Below are positions 43,501 to 55,336 of a stretch of 64,000 bases of DNA, piece after piece. This DNA is from Danio rerio (Eukaryota > Chordata > Actinopteri > Cypriniformes > Danionidae): contig NC_133188.1 in NCBI RefSeq assembly GCF_049306965.1, forward strand, positions 9,659,501 to 9,723,500, given 5' to 3'. Within the stretch, counting starts at the first letter, position 1; every line of letters begins with the position of its first letter. The notes below the pieces were generated by a model that was given only the letters and a program-made list of their open reading frames with translations, had not been told where the DNA came from and searched no databases. The translations under genes were made by a program, and so were the position numbers.

Positions 43501-46500
43501 TGGGGACTCGATCGTGAAGCCAGTGCTGAAGTGGTCTCATATAGAATAATCCGAGCGGCATGAAGCGGCTGCGGATGCCATATGCCCCAGGAGCCTCTGA
43601 AATTGTTTCAGTGGGACCACTATTTTACTGTCGAGCTCTCTCAGACAGTACAGCATCAGCTGAGCGCGCTCTCCGGAGAGGGGCGCTGCCATGGTGACCG
43701 AGTCCAGCTCCAGCCCGAGAGAAGAGATCCTCTGCACGGGGGCGAGTTTGCTCTTTTCTCGGTTGACCTGAAACCCCCACAGGTGGAAGTGCCAGAGCAC
43801 TTTGTCTCTGTGCATAATCAACTCTGTGCATAATCAAAGAGAGGGCAATTCAGCCAGTCGTAAAGAAATTGAGTATGCAGATGCCCGCGAGCCGAAGGGG
43901 CGCTGAGGCACCCTCCGCGGGCTTGGTGAGGACCCGCGGAGACAGAGAGAGCCCGAAGGGGAGGGCTTTGTATTGCCAAGCTCGACCTTCAAACGCAAAC
44001 CGCAGAAACTGTCGGTGGCGAGGAAGAGTGGAGACATGGAAATACGCGTCCATCAGGTCTAATGCTGCAGACCAACCCAGAGGACGAACGCACCGGAGGA
44101 TGCGCTTCTGCGTGAGCATTCTGAACGGCAGCTAGTGCAGGCAGCGGTTCAAAACGCGCAGATCTAGGATTGGCCGTGACCCACCGCTCTTTTTGGGCAC
44201 GATGAAGCGTGGGCTGTAAAACCCGCTCTCCATCTCGGCTGGAGGGAGCGGCTCGATTGCATCCTTCGCCAGGAGGACAGCAATCTCCTCTCGCAAGACA
44301 GGGGCGGACAGGGGGCTGACCCTGGTGAATACACACCCGTGACTTGGGGGGCCGTTTCGCGAACTGAATCGCATAGCCGAGTCTGATTGTGCGTATGAGC
44401 CACCGCGAAGAGCTGGCCCGCGCTAACCAGGCAGGCAGAGCTCTCGCTAATGGACTCATCGCTACAATCGCTGACGTACCAGCAGTGGGGCAGCGCGGAG
44501 TGGGTGTGCTGATCCGGGAAGCTCGCGGGTCCCACGGAAAAGCTGGAGGTGAGATATTTGCTCTCACTCCAAACCCGAGCTCCGGAGGGGAGGCTCGAGG
44601 GGTGGGAGAAAGGAGACCGTCCTCCCAGCGCTCGTGAGCCACTGGCGAAACGCACCGAATCTGCAAGCTAGAAAGCATAGCGTCCCAGACTGGCAGATTT
44701 CAGGCTGTCACATCTGGGGAAGTGAAAAGTGCCCTTTCATAATGTTTTCATGGCAGTAAAAAGTGCCGTTGGAAACGGGGCCCCGCCCTCCAGCGGGGAA
44801 AGAGCAAGTTCCCTCTTCTCCAGATGGCCTGTCCCAGGGGCGCTTCGCGGTCCGTTGCCGGACTTAGCGGCGTTCTGGGCAGGGGGGCTGCCTGCTTCCG
44901 AGGTGCCCGACGCGCTCGCTTCGCCTTAGGCGTGTGCGGGGGCGGAGCAGCTCTCGTAGGCGGACGCCTTCGGCGAGGAGCAGGTATGAATGGCACGGCG
45001 GGCGGAGCGGGCTACGGACCGCCGATAAGACATCACCCACCAACTGCTCTCTCACCGCCTTGAATTCCTGGGTGAATTCACAGACAGTGTCGCCGAACCT
45101 GGCTGGGGATATGGGGAAGTCAAGAAAGCGGACTTTGTCGACTTTGCGCATATCAGCCAGGGGTGGCGCTCCTGGACCACTAATGTGGACATCGTCCTCC
45201 CCAACGCACACGCAGCGGACTCAGTAGTCCGAAGAGCTAAGTCGGCGGCGGTGCGAAGCTCGTAAGCCTGGGTTGGACCCACCCTCGTGCAGCTCGGCCA
45301 GCGCCTGCGCTTGGTAGCGCTGGTAGGTGGCTATCGCATGCAAGGCGGAAGCAGCCTGGCCCGCAGCTATGTAAGCTCTAGCTCCGAGGGAGGTAGATAA
45401 CTTACAGGCTTTGGATGGGAGACGAGGCGGACCCCGCCAAGAAGAGGCGCCGCGCGGATTTACCGCCATCGCGCACTCAACCTGAGGAATCGCCACATAC
45501 CCCCTGGCTGTTTCACCGTCAAGAGTGGTTAGGGTGGAGGAACACGCAGCACGAGCAGAAAAAAGTGCTTTACAAGACCGCGTGAGCCTACTGTGCACCT
45601 CCGGGAAGAAGGGAACGCCCCTCTAGTCGGTCCGGCCGCGGAGCTGGGGGATAAACCATCTCCAACCCACGGCCGAAGCAGCCCGGGAAAGCACGGCTAA
45701 CATGTCCGTTTCAGGATCCGTAGTGACAGCGCTCACCAGCCCGAAGGGGGCGAGCGGGTCTGGATCATCATCGGACAATGAAAGCCCACCCTCCGATGCC
45801 GCGGTGGACATCTGGTCTCCGGTGTCATCGGGCGTAAGGGCTACCATCTGTTAGACGGATCGCTTCCTCCGCCCGAAGCTTGGATGGAGCGCTTAGAGGA
45901 GCGGGAGGTCCGCGGGCCCGTGGGCGACGGATTATCTCTCGCTGAAACCCTCAGATCTGCCCGAGTGCCCGCTGCAGAGCAGGGGACAACTGGGGTGGTT
46001 CGCCTTTTTGCAAAGGCTAACCGCGATCTTGCGCAACAGTCATGGCATCGCAATGACGACATGAACTGCCCGCGAGCAGCGCATTAACATGCTGGACCCC
46101 CAGACATGTAACACAGTGCCCGCGCCCATCATCCGAGGACAGGAAACCACCGCATCCAGAAACGCACAGTCGGAGCGCCGTCCTGATAAGGACGTGCTGC
46201 ACGACTGTGTTGCTCTTTCTGTGAAGTTTGCAACTTTATACGCACCGCTCTGAAGGACCGGACCCAAAGAACGCCAGGCAAGGGAGAAACCCAGCTCGAC
46301 CGTCTGCCACTGCGTGTACACACTCTGGACCGGGAGAATGCTCTCGTTCGCTCAGAATCGCTGGTCACAGCAGGAGGAACCCTCATCGACTCGATCAGAA
46401 AGTCTCTGAAGCGAAAAGGATAGCGTCTGCTGCGCCAGGTGAGCTTATATACTCAGTTGATTGCTTATGCCGCTCACCTGCGCAGGCTTGCGCTGCCAAT

Positions 46501-46621
46501 TCATTCTTAATTGGCCCGTTCAATACTCTTTCAGACGAGTAGCTTCTGAACCGAACCTCCCTATGCGTGGATTTTACAATCAAATCCACTTATAGTGCTG
46601 AAGTTCCCCCCGAAGGGGAAC
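40587..46621 (-). mobile_element. DIRS-type tyrosine-recombinase retroelement (fossil)
   Basis: A 6.0-kb, GC-rich element on the - strand. Its ends are inverted repeats (about 40637-40821 and 46412-46599) that agree over more than 170 bp. An internal complementary region at about 40871-40987 joins inverted copies of both extreme ends, the hallmark of DIRS elements. No target duplication is seen, as expected. Coding traces in order are a gag-like region (about 46390-44860), reverse transcriptase with LDLMDAYFHV and ALPFGLSLSP (about 44370-43850), RNase H with TDSTAAVAYI (about 43500-42900), and a tyrosine-recombinase-like C-terminus with ADICRAAGWVTPNTFARFY (about 41880-41650). Several breaks interrupt the frames, so it looks non-functional. 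The near-identical ends suggest a fairly recent insertion. It lies inside the hAT element. Confidence 0.88.
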
Positions 46622-47666
46622 TGTATTTCATCTGAGCAAAAAAATCACATATAACTATTATTATTATTATGTTTAAATTGTCTTTCTTTCTTTAACTAAA
46701 CAGAATGCTGTAATTGGTCAAGCGCGGAAACGTCAGTTTTGAAATAACCCGCACTAAACTGAGCGGACTGTAGTGTAACGTTAGTATTAATCATGGATCA
46801 AAAATGGGGAGAATAGAGGAGAATGAGGGTATAGAAGAAGACGTTATGGTAACGTTAGATCAGTAAGCTAGCATTAACCAGGCGGAGGAGGCTAACGGCA
46901 GCGCAGCGCGGACTGGATTCATCGTGAGAGAAACAGATAGAAAAAGGAGAGAGAGGGAGAGAGAAAGGCCCCGAAGAGGAGAGAGACCGGAGAGGAGAAG
47001 AGGTATAGTGTGTGTGATTTTCGGATACTTTTAGGTTTATAATCAAGTTGATCTATGCTGTTTGCCAACTCTTCATCACGAGAAGAGTAGAGAGAATACA
47101 GGGAGAGGAAGAGAGAGACAGTAAATCATTAAAAAGTGTGTGTATTATTAAACACTCAGATTCATAGAACTGGATTGGAGAGACATTGTGTGATATAGCC
47201 TATGCCATGCAAACAATATGCTCAACAATATTAGTTTGTAAAAGCTCTACATTAAAAATACCCTTAAAAATTATATATAGTACTGTTTCAGTGAACTTGT
47301 ACAAGTAGACTAAAAAAACATTCATTTTATTAGTATTTTTATTCAATGCTTTGAAAAATAAGTTAAATCTTTGTAAATACATATGTACTATATATCATTT
47401 ATTTAAATATGTGGGCAACAAATTATAGATTCATTTTATTTAAAAAATATTATATTATTATTTTTAAAATTCAACTATAGGGGTACGGCCAGGTAGGGGG
47501 CCTTACAAGATAATGTGCCCAGGGGCCCCTGAGTTCTTAATCCGGGCCTGGCCCCGCCTATTTGTTGCACGCGCAATCCCGGGAAAATTTAAAAAACCCA
47601 GCCCCGCCCACAAACACAGTAGCAAAGAAAAAGAAGAAGGACACTGCAGCAGACGCCAGTTGAATC

Positions 47667-47940
47667 ATGTCACGAAGACGCTGTGCTCTGAAGTGTGAGG
47701 GGAAAGTTAGTGTTATTTTCTCTACTCAAAGATGAAACAGTGAAGAGTCAGTGGTTGAGGTTTATTTTGGCAAAAATACCTCAACATTACAGCCCAGGCT
47801 TGTGCTGTGTTCCAGTCATTTTTCTGATGAGTGCTTTAGATCAGAAAAGTCTGTTGACGTATGGGACTTTGTCAGAGCTCGACAGGAACTTTACAGTACA
47901 CAGTTTATGGATCAGTTTCTTTCTCTATTTCACAAGTGTA
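47667..47940 (+). pseudogene. THAP-domain exon of Kolobok-like transposase
   Basis: From the ATG at 47667 the sequence reads RRRCALKCEGK, then in another frame LFSLLKDETVKSQWLRF, then back in the first frame VLCSSHFSDECF. Together these show the THAP zinc-finger layout: C-x3-C, the invariant Trp, and C-x2-H followed by the F..D.F end. Two frameshifts (near 47700 and 47755) break it. A splice-donor-like GTAAGT at 47939-47944 follows, so it was probably the first exon of the transposase. B1 keeps only the last 30 bases. Confidence 0.65.
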
Positions 47941-48594
47941 AGTATGTGCAATTAAAATGGTTGCCTCTTTGTTTTCTCTACAAATTATGTATTTAATTGT
48001 TTTTTGCTACTTATAACCGCTTGTAGTGCATCTGGTTAACTCTTTATATTCTCATATCACGTCTAATGCCATGATGAAAATGCGACGCATGCCGCTTTGT
48101 TTATGGATTTAAATGCGTTTGCATATAAATGCACAATCCACTGGCACTTGTCGTTGCTATGGCCATCATCAGTTTCTGGGATAAATAACAAAACGGGAGG
48201 GTGGCGGGAGATGGGTCTGAAATTACAGGAGACTCCCGAAAAAAAATTGTTGGCAGGTATACTCACACATACACTCTGCACTCTGACTACTTCAATATTG
48301 TTGATAAGCCATGGTGGCCATTTCTCTCTGTCTCACGCTGAACGCTGTTGACCAATCACAACAGAGTACAATAGGACCAATCAGTGTAGATTAGCATCGC
48401 GTTAGGGAGGGGTGTAGGAACAAATTAATTGCTAAATAATCATATGAGTCGCTGCCATAAATTGGTAAAAATAAATGCATATTCTACGACAATGAAAGTG
48501 TTCTTTGACCTTGAATGCACATCAGCCTGTTGTTGGAGAGACCCCCCCCCCTCAAAAAAATGACCCTTTTTAATGTATAATAGGGGCTCTTTAA

Positions 48595-49438
48595 ATCCAT
48601 TCAGACAAACTCCGGGTCTGACAGAAGAACTTTTAGCTTAGCTTAGCATAGATCCTTGAATCAGATTAGACCATTAGCATCTCGCTCAAAAAATTCCAAA
48701 GAGTTTTTAAAGTAAAACTTGACTCTTGTGTAGTTAAAGTATGCACCAAGACTGATGGAAATGAATAGCTGCTATGTTCCAACTTGACATGGCTAGTAAC
48801 TATACCTATACGCCTCTCGGAAAGTATACATGGGCATTCTGTTTGAATGGGTAAATCAAATTCTTCAAAACTGCTTGCCAAGATTACGATTACATTACAT
48901 ACTATGAATAACCAATAAAATTAAACAGTAACTGTCCCTTTAGTTTCATTTATAAATGTCCATATCACACAATATCTGCAGAAACTCACATCTAGTCCAA
49001 GCCCCTCCCCTGGAGAATTGTCATTCTATACTGATCGCTGATTGGCTCATGTACTAAAAGGTGGGCTTTATTTGCCATATATCAATCACTGATTGGCTCC
49101 TGTACTAGAAGGCGGGGCTTCATTCGCCATAATGACTGCTTCACTTTTCCCATTCAAAAGTATACGAGTGACACGTCATGTGTATTCTATAATCTTTGCT
49201 ATACTCTCATTATGGAGTAATAATCAAGGATTTTGGACTATTTGTTAGACCCAGAGATCAGCTGAATGGATTAAAATGATCAAACTCAACAGTTTAACTC
49301 TAAGTGACTTGAAAAATGAGCCTATTTGCCAGAAAGTCTTCCTTTAAATCAGTCATAATTAATATAAAACAAAAAAAAGTATATTGTTTGCTTTCATAAC
49401 TTAAATTACAGTCAATGTAACTGCATAGAGACTCAAAA
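48595..49438. other. Non-coding spacer with paired CCAAT/GC-box-like motifs (B2)
   Basis: Counterpart of 21930-22773, with the two CTGATTGGCTC words and GC-box-like GGCGGGG conserved (about 49038-49115). No gene seen. Confidence 0.4.
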
Positions 49439-49443
49439 TGTGT

Positions 49444-49493
<50 letters not shown>
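49439..49493. repeat. (TG)n microsatellite (B2)
   Basis: About 27 TG units with one CTG interruption near the start. Confidence 0.95.
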
Positions 49494-49496
<3 letters not shown>

Positions 49497-51204
49497 ATAA
49501 TCAGTGAGGGACCACTGACTTGACTTCTCAAAATATCACAAGAACGCAAGCATGTTTGGAGTAAATGACGACAGAATTTTCACTTCTGGCCTTTTAATGA
49601 TTCCTCTCTCTACAGCATATCTCCAAATTAATCAAAAATCAACCCTGAAACCTGTTTCCAAAATCATCAGAAAACATTTGTTCATTTACAAGAACAAAAA
49701 GAACATTTTTGTGATTTTTTTTTTATTATTATTTATTATTAAATATATTGCAGGGATAGTAGTACCTGTCTAATATTTTGAAATGAATTTCTTCTACCTG
49801 ATTTGGGCGTAAAAATGTATTGTTGACCAAAAATCATCGATAAATGGGAAAGAAAAATATTGTTTCCATTTCAAAATGGCTTTCGGGAAACATGTTCCAC
49901 CAATGCGTAAAGCACTTTGAGTGTGCAGGAAACGTGCTATATAAATGTAAGGAATTATTATTATTAATTATTATTTAATCATTTCTATGTGAAACACTTT
50001 CATGAGCCCATTTAGCCAATAAGACAAAAACATAGTTTTACTAAAGTAAACTTACATTTATCCACACAAAATAAACCTGACTGTATTATTGTAGTAAAGC
50101 CGTGGTTAATTGTGTTAAATATGCCATTTCAGCCTGCAGAATGGCATTTCAAACTGTGGCCTAACAAAAATATAGAAAAGAAATATTGAGTTTCTGTAAT
50201 ATAAAACTAAATAATTCCTCTCACTGTATAGTTCCTAAAGTTAACTAGACAGAAACAAATGTATGTTAATATTAACAGAATCACTCAAATAGCAATTAAT
50301 CTGACTTATGTTAACGTTAAAGGTTTGATCAAGCTTTTAAGTAAAACAATAGATAGTTTAAAGTTACAGTACCGTTAATATAACATTAATATTTACATTA
50401 CAGTTACATTAAGTTGCATCAATGTTAGCATTAGCATCAAATGCTAATTGGCGCTACTAGCCTGTGACATACAGTAATAAACGTTACATCTAATTACACT
50501 GACTTTAATATTCATTGGTTTAATTTGTAATTGTTTATTTTATTTATGTTATTTTTTCTTTTTAATTCGCATTTTTCACTTAGTGAAGGCGGGGACAGTT
50601 GACTAACGTTATTAGCTCTAAATTAGTTGACTGGAATGCTGTGACGGTGTTAGCATGTAGCATGTTCACACAAAATAAGTACAGTTCGCAATTAAAACCA
50701 TTTCCTACCTTTTGTTGTAACTTAATAAAATCTACTGCAATTAATGTCAACAAAGATGTTTAATCCACAATAATTTGATCATTATTCCTACCTGTTAGCG
50801 TTCACATCGGTTCAGTCCTTATTTAGGCTAGAGTGGGTTATTTTTTGTGAATGAATCTGTGGATTTAAATAAATTGTGAGAGTCGATTCATCCTTGACCT
50901 ATTCATAAATACAACAGTTGCTTTGTTGCTGAATAAATGTCTTATTCACTTAGGACAGTGTCCTACCACCACCTACTGGCGGCTTCAGGTAATACATGGA
51001 TAACTTCATTGTGTTGCATATTTTTCTTTTTAATTTATTATTTGAAGCATTATTCATTAAAAAAGAATTCACAAGAATAACGAATTTATATAATCATAAT
51101 ATATAAAATATAATATAAATTATAATAATAATACTGTTAAAAATGATAAATAATTGATAATGAAAATATAAAATAACTGAAATGTGCTACTCAAAATAAA
51201 TGAA

Positions 51205-51205
<1 letters not shown>

Positions 51206-51274
<69 letters not shown>
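51206..51274. repeat. (CA)n microsatellite (A3)
   Basis: About 34 pure CA units upstream of the A3 kinase gene. The CGCACGTATA-type flank seen in A2 is lost here. Confidence 0.95.
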
Positions 51275-51275
<1 letters not shown>

Positions 51276-51479
51276 ATAAACATGGTAATAATTGTAATAA
51301 AAAGCAAAACGCAGAAAAAGTTGTGCATGACAGAAAAAATACATAGGTCTAAGTGCAAAAATAAATAAATGAATAATTGGAAAAAATGTGTATAAGCAGG
51401 TGGCTGTGTGAGCACATTAAGGCGAATGAGCCAGTCAGTCTAGCGCGGGCCTGCATTAGAAGTTTGTTGTGATTTAAAA

Positions 51480-51578
51480 AGTCTCTACGTCATACCAAAT
51501 GGAACTGTGGAACTCTGACATCATCGGTGACAGTATAAAGCTTTTTGACGTAGCAGAAACTCTCATTAGCTTCTTTGG
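51480..51578 (+). promoter_or_regulatory. Candidate core promoter of A3 kinase gene
   Basis: It carries CTACGTCATACC and TGACATCATCGGTGACAG, then TATAAAG where A1 and A2 have TAAAAAG, then TGACGTAG. It therefore has the most TATA-like box of the three copies. Function is inferred from position and conservation. Confidence 0.42.
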
Positions 51579-54500
51579 ATGTCTAGTAGTTCAGTACTTT
51601 CTGCGATTCAACAGTACAGTGATAAAATGGCATTTTCAAAACTGATTAACCGTCTGAAGAAAGCGTTTGGTGTTAAGTGTGCGAACGAACAACCGTGTGA
51701 GCCACTCGAACCCACCGGCAGCACGACAGAGAATCACCGTCATCTGATGACCGATGACCCGGCCGTCGCTGCAGGAAAACAGGCAGGGAGACAGAAAAAG
51801 AGGAAACTCAAATTGTCTCCCATCTTCTTCGCCTGTTTTTCCAGAAGAAGAGCTACTGTTGTTGGTAAAATAGATTTATGAGCACTTTTAATTACTAAAG
51901 CATACTGTTAAACACACCAAACACATCACATAAGTGTTTAAAGATCAGAAATGAACATTAAATGGAAGATATTTTAGAAAGAGTTTCTTAAAGCCACAGT
52001 TCACATAAACAAGACAATTCTGTCATAATTTACTCCTTAAACCTGTTTGAGGTGCTTTCAGCCATTGACTTCCACAGTATTTTGTGTTCCTACAATGAAG
52101 GTTAATGGCTGCTGATTTCAGGAATTTTCTTCAGAATTTGTAGTTTTGTGTAAAAAACAGAAAAAATAAGAATTATTTGTATTAGGATTTTTTATTTCAG
52201 TGAGCTTTGCCTTTAGATATATAGTTTACTTGTTTGCTAATTCAATGCAGAAAACCCATGAAGATCATCAATAAAAACACATTGAGTAATGTTTCTGCAA
52301 ATGAACTGTTCAAATATCTTGTCAAAAAGAGTTGTAGAGTCATATTAATGATGTTCCTTCCTCTCTTTAGATCAGCTATGTGTGCAGGAGATCCACGAAC
52401 TTCACGCAGAGCCCATCAGTAGCTCTAAATTCTTCTGCACTGCTGTGAGCAACCTGGAGCTGGAAGTTCTCCAACCTCCAGCTCTTGATGCTCCAGCAGA
52501 TGAAGATTTTGACTGTAAACCGGAAGTGAACAGCTTTGACTCTGCAGTGGTCATTGAGAACGACTCTGCAGAGCTTCACTTCCCAGCAGACAACGAATCC
52601 TCCCTCAGTGAGGACAGCCTGGAGCAAGAGCTTGATAGTCCTCCAAGTTCACCATCCGATGAGGACAATGAATCTCCAGTGAGCCAGCAGCTCATAACAG
52701 ATGACATCTATGACTCTGCCCTGGATGAAAACTCGAACCCTTCACCGGATCAGGTCTCACAAGAGGACTCTGCTGTGAAGTCTACAGCAGATGATGGGAC
52801 CTGCTTGGATAATAGTAAGTTTATTGCTGGAGTTCAGAACATTTGTTTAGGCTCATCAAACTTTGTAAAATTATACAGTTGAAGTCAAAATTATTCACCC
52901 TCAGAACTTTAAGCTGAACACTGGTATCTTGGAAAATATCCAGTAAATATGATGTACTGTCATCACGACAAAGATAAAAGACATCAGTTATTAGAAATGA
53001 GTTATTAAAACTATCATGTTCTGAAATCTGACAATAATTCTGACTTCAACTGTTTGTGTTTTTATTTGGTTTATAATTTAATGACATTTTCTTCATTTTT
53101 AACAGATGACATCAGCTGCCGCTACAAACTCGGAAAGCAGCTTGGTGAAGGAGGTTTCGGCTCCGTGTATGAGGGGATTCGCATACAGGATGGTCTGCAG
53201 GTATTCATTTTTGTAGACTCAAATCCTCTGATGAAGTTCCCTGTTTAAAGAACATCATCAGAGCTTTCATTGTTTGGACATTTCTGCTGACGAATGAATC
53301 CTCTGTTCAGGATTTATGACTGAATGAAATGATCTCCGTGCACATGTTAATTGTTTGCTTGTTCCTTTAAACAGGTGGCAGTTAAATTTGTCCAGAAGAC
53401 CCCAAATATGCAAGATGTCAGCTCTGTGAGTAGACTACACTTTCTGTTCGCTGTGTTCAGTTTATAAAGTCTTATATTTATTATAGACCACAGGCTGTGG
53501 TCAGAAACCCTTGTTTGAAAACCAACATTATTATTTTGTTTTCAGTCATGTGACCAGCCACTTCCTCTAGAGATCACCTTGGCAAACATGGCCAGCGGTG
53601 GCTCCAGGTGTCCGAATATTATTCAGCTTCTGGACTGGCAGGTCTTTGAAAACCATTATGTCATGGTGATGGAGCGGCCTAGTCCAAGCATGGACCTGGA
53701 GGCATTCCTTGAAGTCAGCGGAGGAGTTCTCAGTGAGAAAACAGCACATACCATCATGAGGCAAGCTGTTTATGCGGCCAACGTGTGCTGTTACCGCGGG
53801 GTGTTCCACCGGGACATTAAGCTTCAAAACCTGCTGGTGAACCCCGACACACTGGAAGTCAAGCTGATCGACTTCGGGTGTGGAGACTTCATGATGGAAT
53901 CAGCCTACAGTCTCTTCTCTGGTAGGTGTTTTGAATAGTGTGGTCAAAAGTATCGACTTCGGTACCAATCGATTCTGACATTTAACAAGTCAATTTGAGC
54001 GCTGTTAAACACCACTGATTGGCCATTGGTGTTCACATGCTCAGCAAATATGACTGTGATGAGTGTCGGTATCGATTGGTAGTTGATACTTTTGACAACA
54101 CTAGTTATGAATGTGCATAAGCATTATTAATATACGTATTGAAAGCTGGTTAATTAGCACAGCTGAAGCCCATCTGGTATATATATTCAACATGATGCTA
54201 AACTAAACGTCTCTCCTCCAGGCACAGAAGCGTACATCCCGCCAGAGTTTTATGAAAAAGGATGCTACCGGGCCAAACCAGCGACGGTCTATTCTCTTGG
54301 GGTTCTTCTGTTCACAATGCTCCATGGAGAATTCCCATCAGCGTATGACCTGTACTACCTCCAACATGACTGGTCCAAATTTACTCTCTCTCAAGGTGAG
54401 ATGTTCATCAAAGAACAATTAAGTGAAACAGCTTAATAATAATAATAACAATAACCTCACCTCTCCATTTCTTCTTCACAGAATGCTGTGATATGATGAC

Positions 54501-54582
54501 GGCTTGTCTGCATGAGAATCCAGAGTGCAGAATTCCTCTAGAAGAGATGTCTTACCACGACTGGTCCATGCTGGAGTTCTGA
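51579..54582 (+). CDS. PIM-family serine/threonine kinase (pimr-like), copy A3
   Basis: Exons are 51579-51864, 52371-52814, 53106-53200, 53375-53425, 53546-53921, 54222-54395 and 54482-54582, with the same phases as A1 and A2 and a 508-aa product. Exon 1 matches A1 in protein. Exon 2 has several replacements in the acidic, Ser-rich part (DEDFDCKPEV for DEDLDSKPEV, FPADNES, SPPSSPSDEDNESPV, DDIYDSA). Kinase-domain changes are few: NIIQLLDW for NIIKLLDW, EFPSAY shared with A2, and EEMSYHDW for EEMPYHDW near the C-terminus. Catalytic residues (Lys279, Glu301, the HRD Asp382, the DFG Asp401) and the ERPSPSMDL hinge are intact. Replacements concentrate in the N-terminal tail while the catalytic core is held, which suggests selection on the kinase activity. 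Family member not determined. Confidence 0.93.
52876..53052. mobile_element. Tc1/mariner-type MITE in kinase intron 2 (A3)
   Basis: Orthologue of the A1 and A2 insertion with a 70-bp internal deletion. Both ends are kept. Confidence 0.72.
53941..54102. mobile_element. Palindromic MITE in kinase intron 5 (A3)
   Basis: Orthologue of 6481-6642. The right end reads GACAACAC instead of GACATCAC. Confidence 0.6.
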
Positions 54583-54630
54583 GTCACATTAGCAGAATGT
54601 TTTGTATATTTGATTTTTGTACATGTCTGT

Positions 54631-54636
54631 AATAAA
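54631..54636 (+). promoter_or_regulatory. Polyadenylation signal of A3 kinase gene
   Basis: AATAAA 49 bases after the stop codon, in the same context as A1 and A2. Confidence 0.75.
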
Positions 54637-54919
54637 GATATATTTTATTGAACTCACTTGTGTTGTGGCTTATATTGTGATCTAGCCCCAGTGTTGTCAG
54701 ATTGTGTGGATTTAAAATGGTTTTGTTTGGGGTGACAAAAATTTGACATGAGGTTTGAACAGCATCCAGTCCTTTCCAACACACACTGCAGTTGACACTG
54801 GCGTCATTACGGCGCACTTTTAGAAATACACTTTTTCAGAATGCTGTACAGCGCTGACCCAAAACCTAAACATATCAGTCACTGCGACATAAGCAAATCA
54901 TCCATAAATATTCCAATGG

Positions 54920-54925
54920 TTTATT
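54920..54925 (-). promoter_or_regulatory. Candidate polyadenylation signal of A3 HtrA2-like gene
   Basis: TTTATT on the + strand (AATAAA on the - strand), equivalent to 7461 in A1. Confidence 0.5.
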
Positions 54926-55336
54926 GTGAAATCAGAGCTGTTCAGAAAAATGTATTAAAATACAAACGTCGTAACATGAGAATGTAAGACTCAATACAAA
55001 ACATCAGCATTTTCACAATAAGAGCACCCAGTTTTATTAAGGTCTTTGAGTGTTTGTTGCCATCATGACAATCCTAAACAAAATATTCAGTGATATTCCT
55101 TCAAATCAATACTGATAGTGTAGTTTGCGCAGACACATTGAGGTTTATCCAGTGTACAGAAGTCTGAATCATCCACATTATTTCATACGCTTCCAGAAAC
55201 ACGTTTACTACACGAATGTCCAGCGTTTGCTAAAACTGTTCAACTCTTTAGATGATTCCTTTCTTACAACAGCTCCAACTATGACAGCTTCTCATTACTC
55301 ACCATTTCTTAATCTTACTAAATACTTGACTTGATG

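Larger units (their letters stand above)
39786..47550. mobile_element. hAT element inside the Kolobok-like transposon (B2)
   Basis: It begins CAGGGCCGGATTAACC and ends TTAATCCGGGCCTG, imperfect inverted repeats with GGGGCCCC blocks inside each end. The 8-bp flanks GCCCCGCT (39778-39785) and GCCCCGCC (47551-47558) differ at one base. It resembles the family at 489-2212. Without the DIRS-type insertion it is about 1.7 kb. Sequence right of that insertion (46622-47510) holds purine-rich stretches and no transposase I recognise. Confidence 0.75.
39562..48590. mobile_element. Kolobok-like DNA transposon with nested insertions (B2)
   Basis: It starts AGAGCCTCTATTATGGG and ends ATAATAGGGGCTCT, flanked by TTAA (39558-39561 and 48591-48594). 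After removing the nested hAT element, it carries a THAP zinc-finger exon on the + strand (47667-47940). THAP-bearing transposases with TTAA targets define Kolobok; P elements also have THAP but make 8-bp duplications, so TTAA favours Kolobok. Its own sequence is about 1.3 kb here and cannot encode a whole transposase. Confidence 0.7.
37982..49838. other. Spacer B2 between copies A2 and A3
   Basis: It has the same order as B1 but adds about 7.4 kb in the middle, because the nested transposons are complete here. No host gene is supported. Outside the nest are AT-rich sequence with short (AAT)/(ACA) tracts (37982-38790), a DANA-type SINE, a palindromic repeat, and downstream the CCAAT/GC-box-like pair and a TG microsatellite. 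Confidence 0.7.

Noticed and set aside
41651-46589. Many overlapping long open frames on both strands
   Set aside because: They lie in the GC-rich DIRS-type fossil. Frames on the + strand are shadows, and the - strand ones are broken parts of that element, not host genes.
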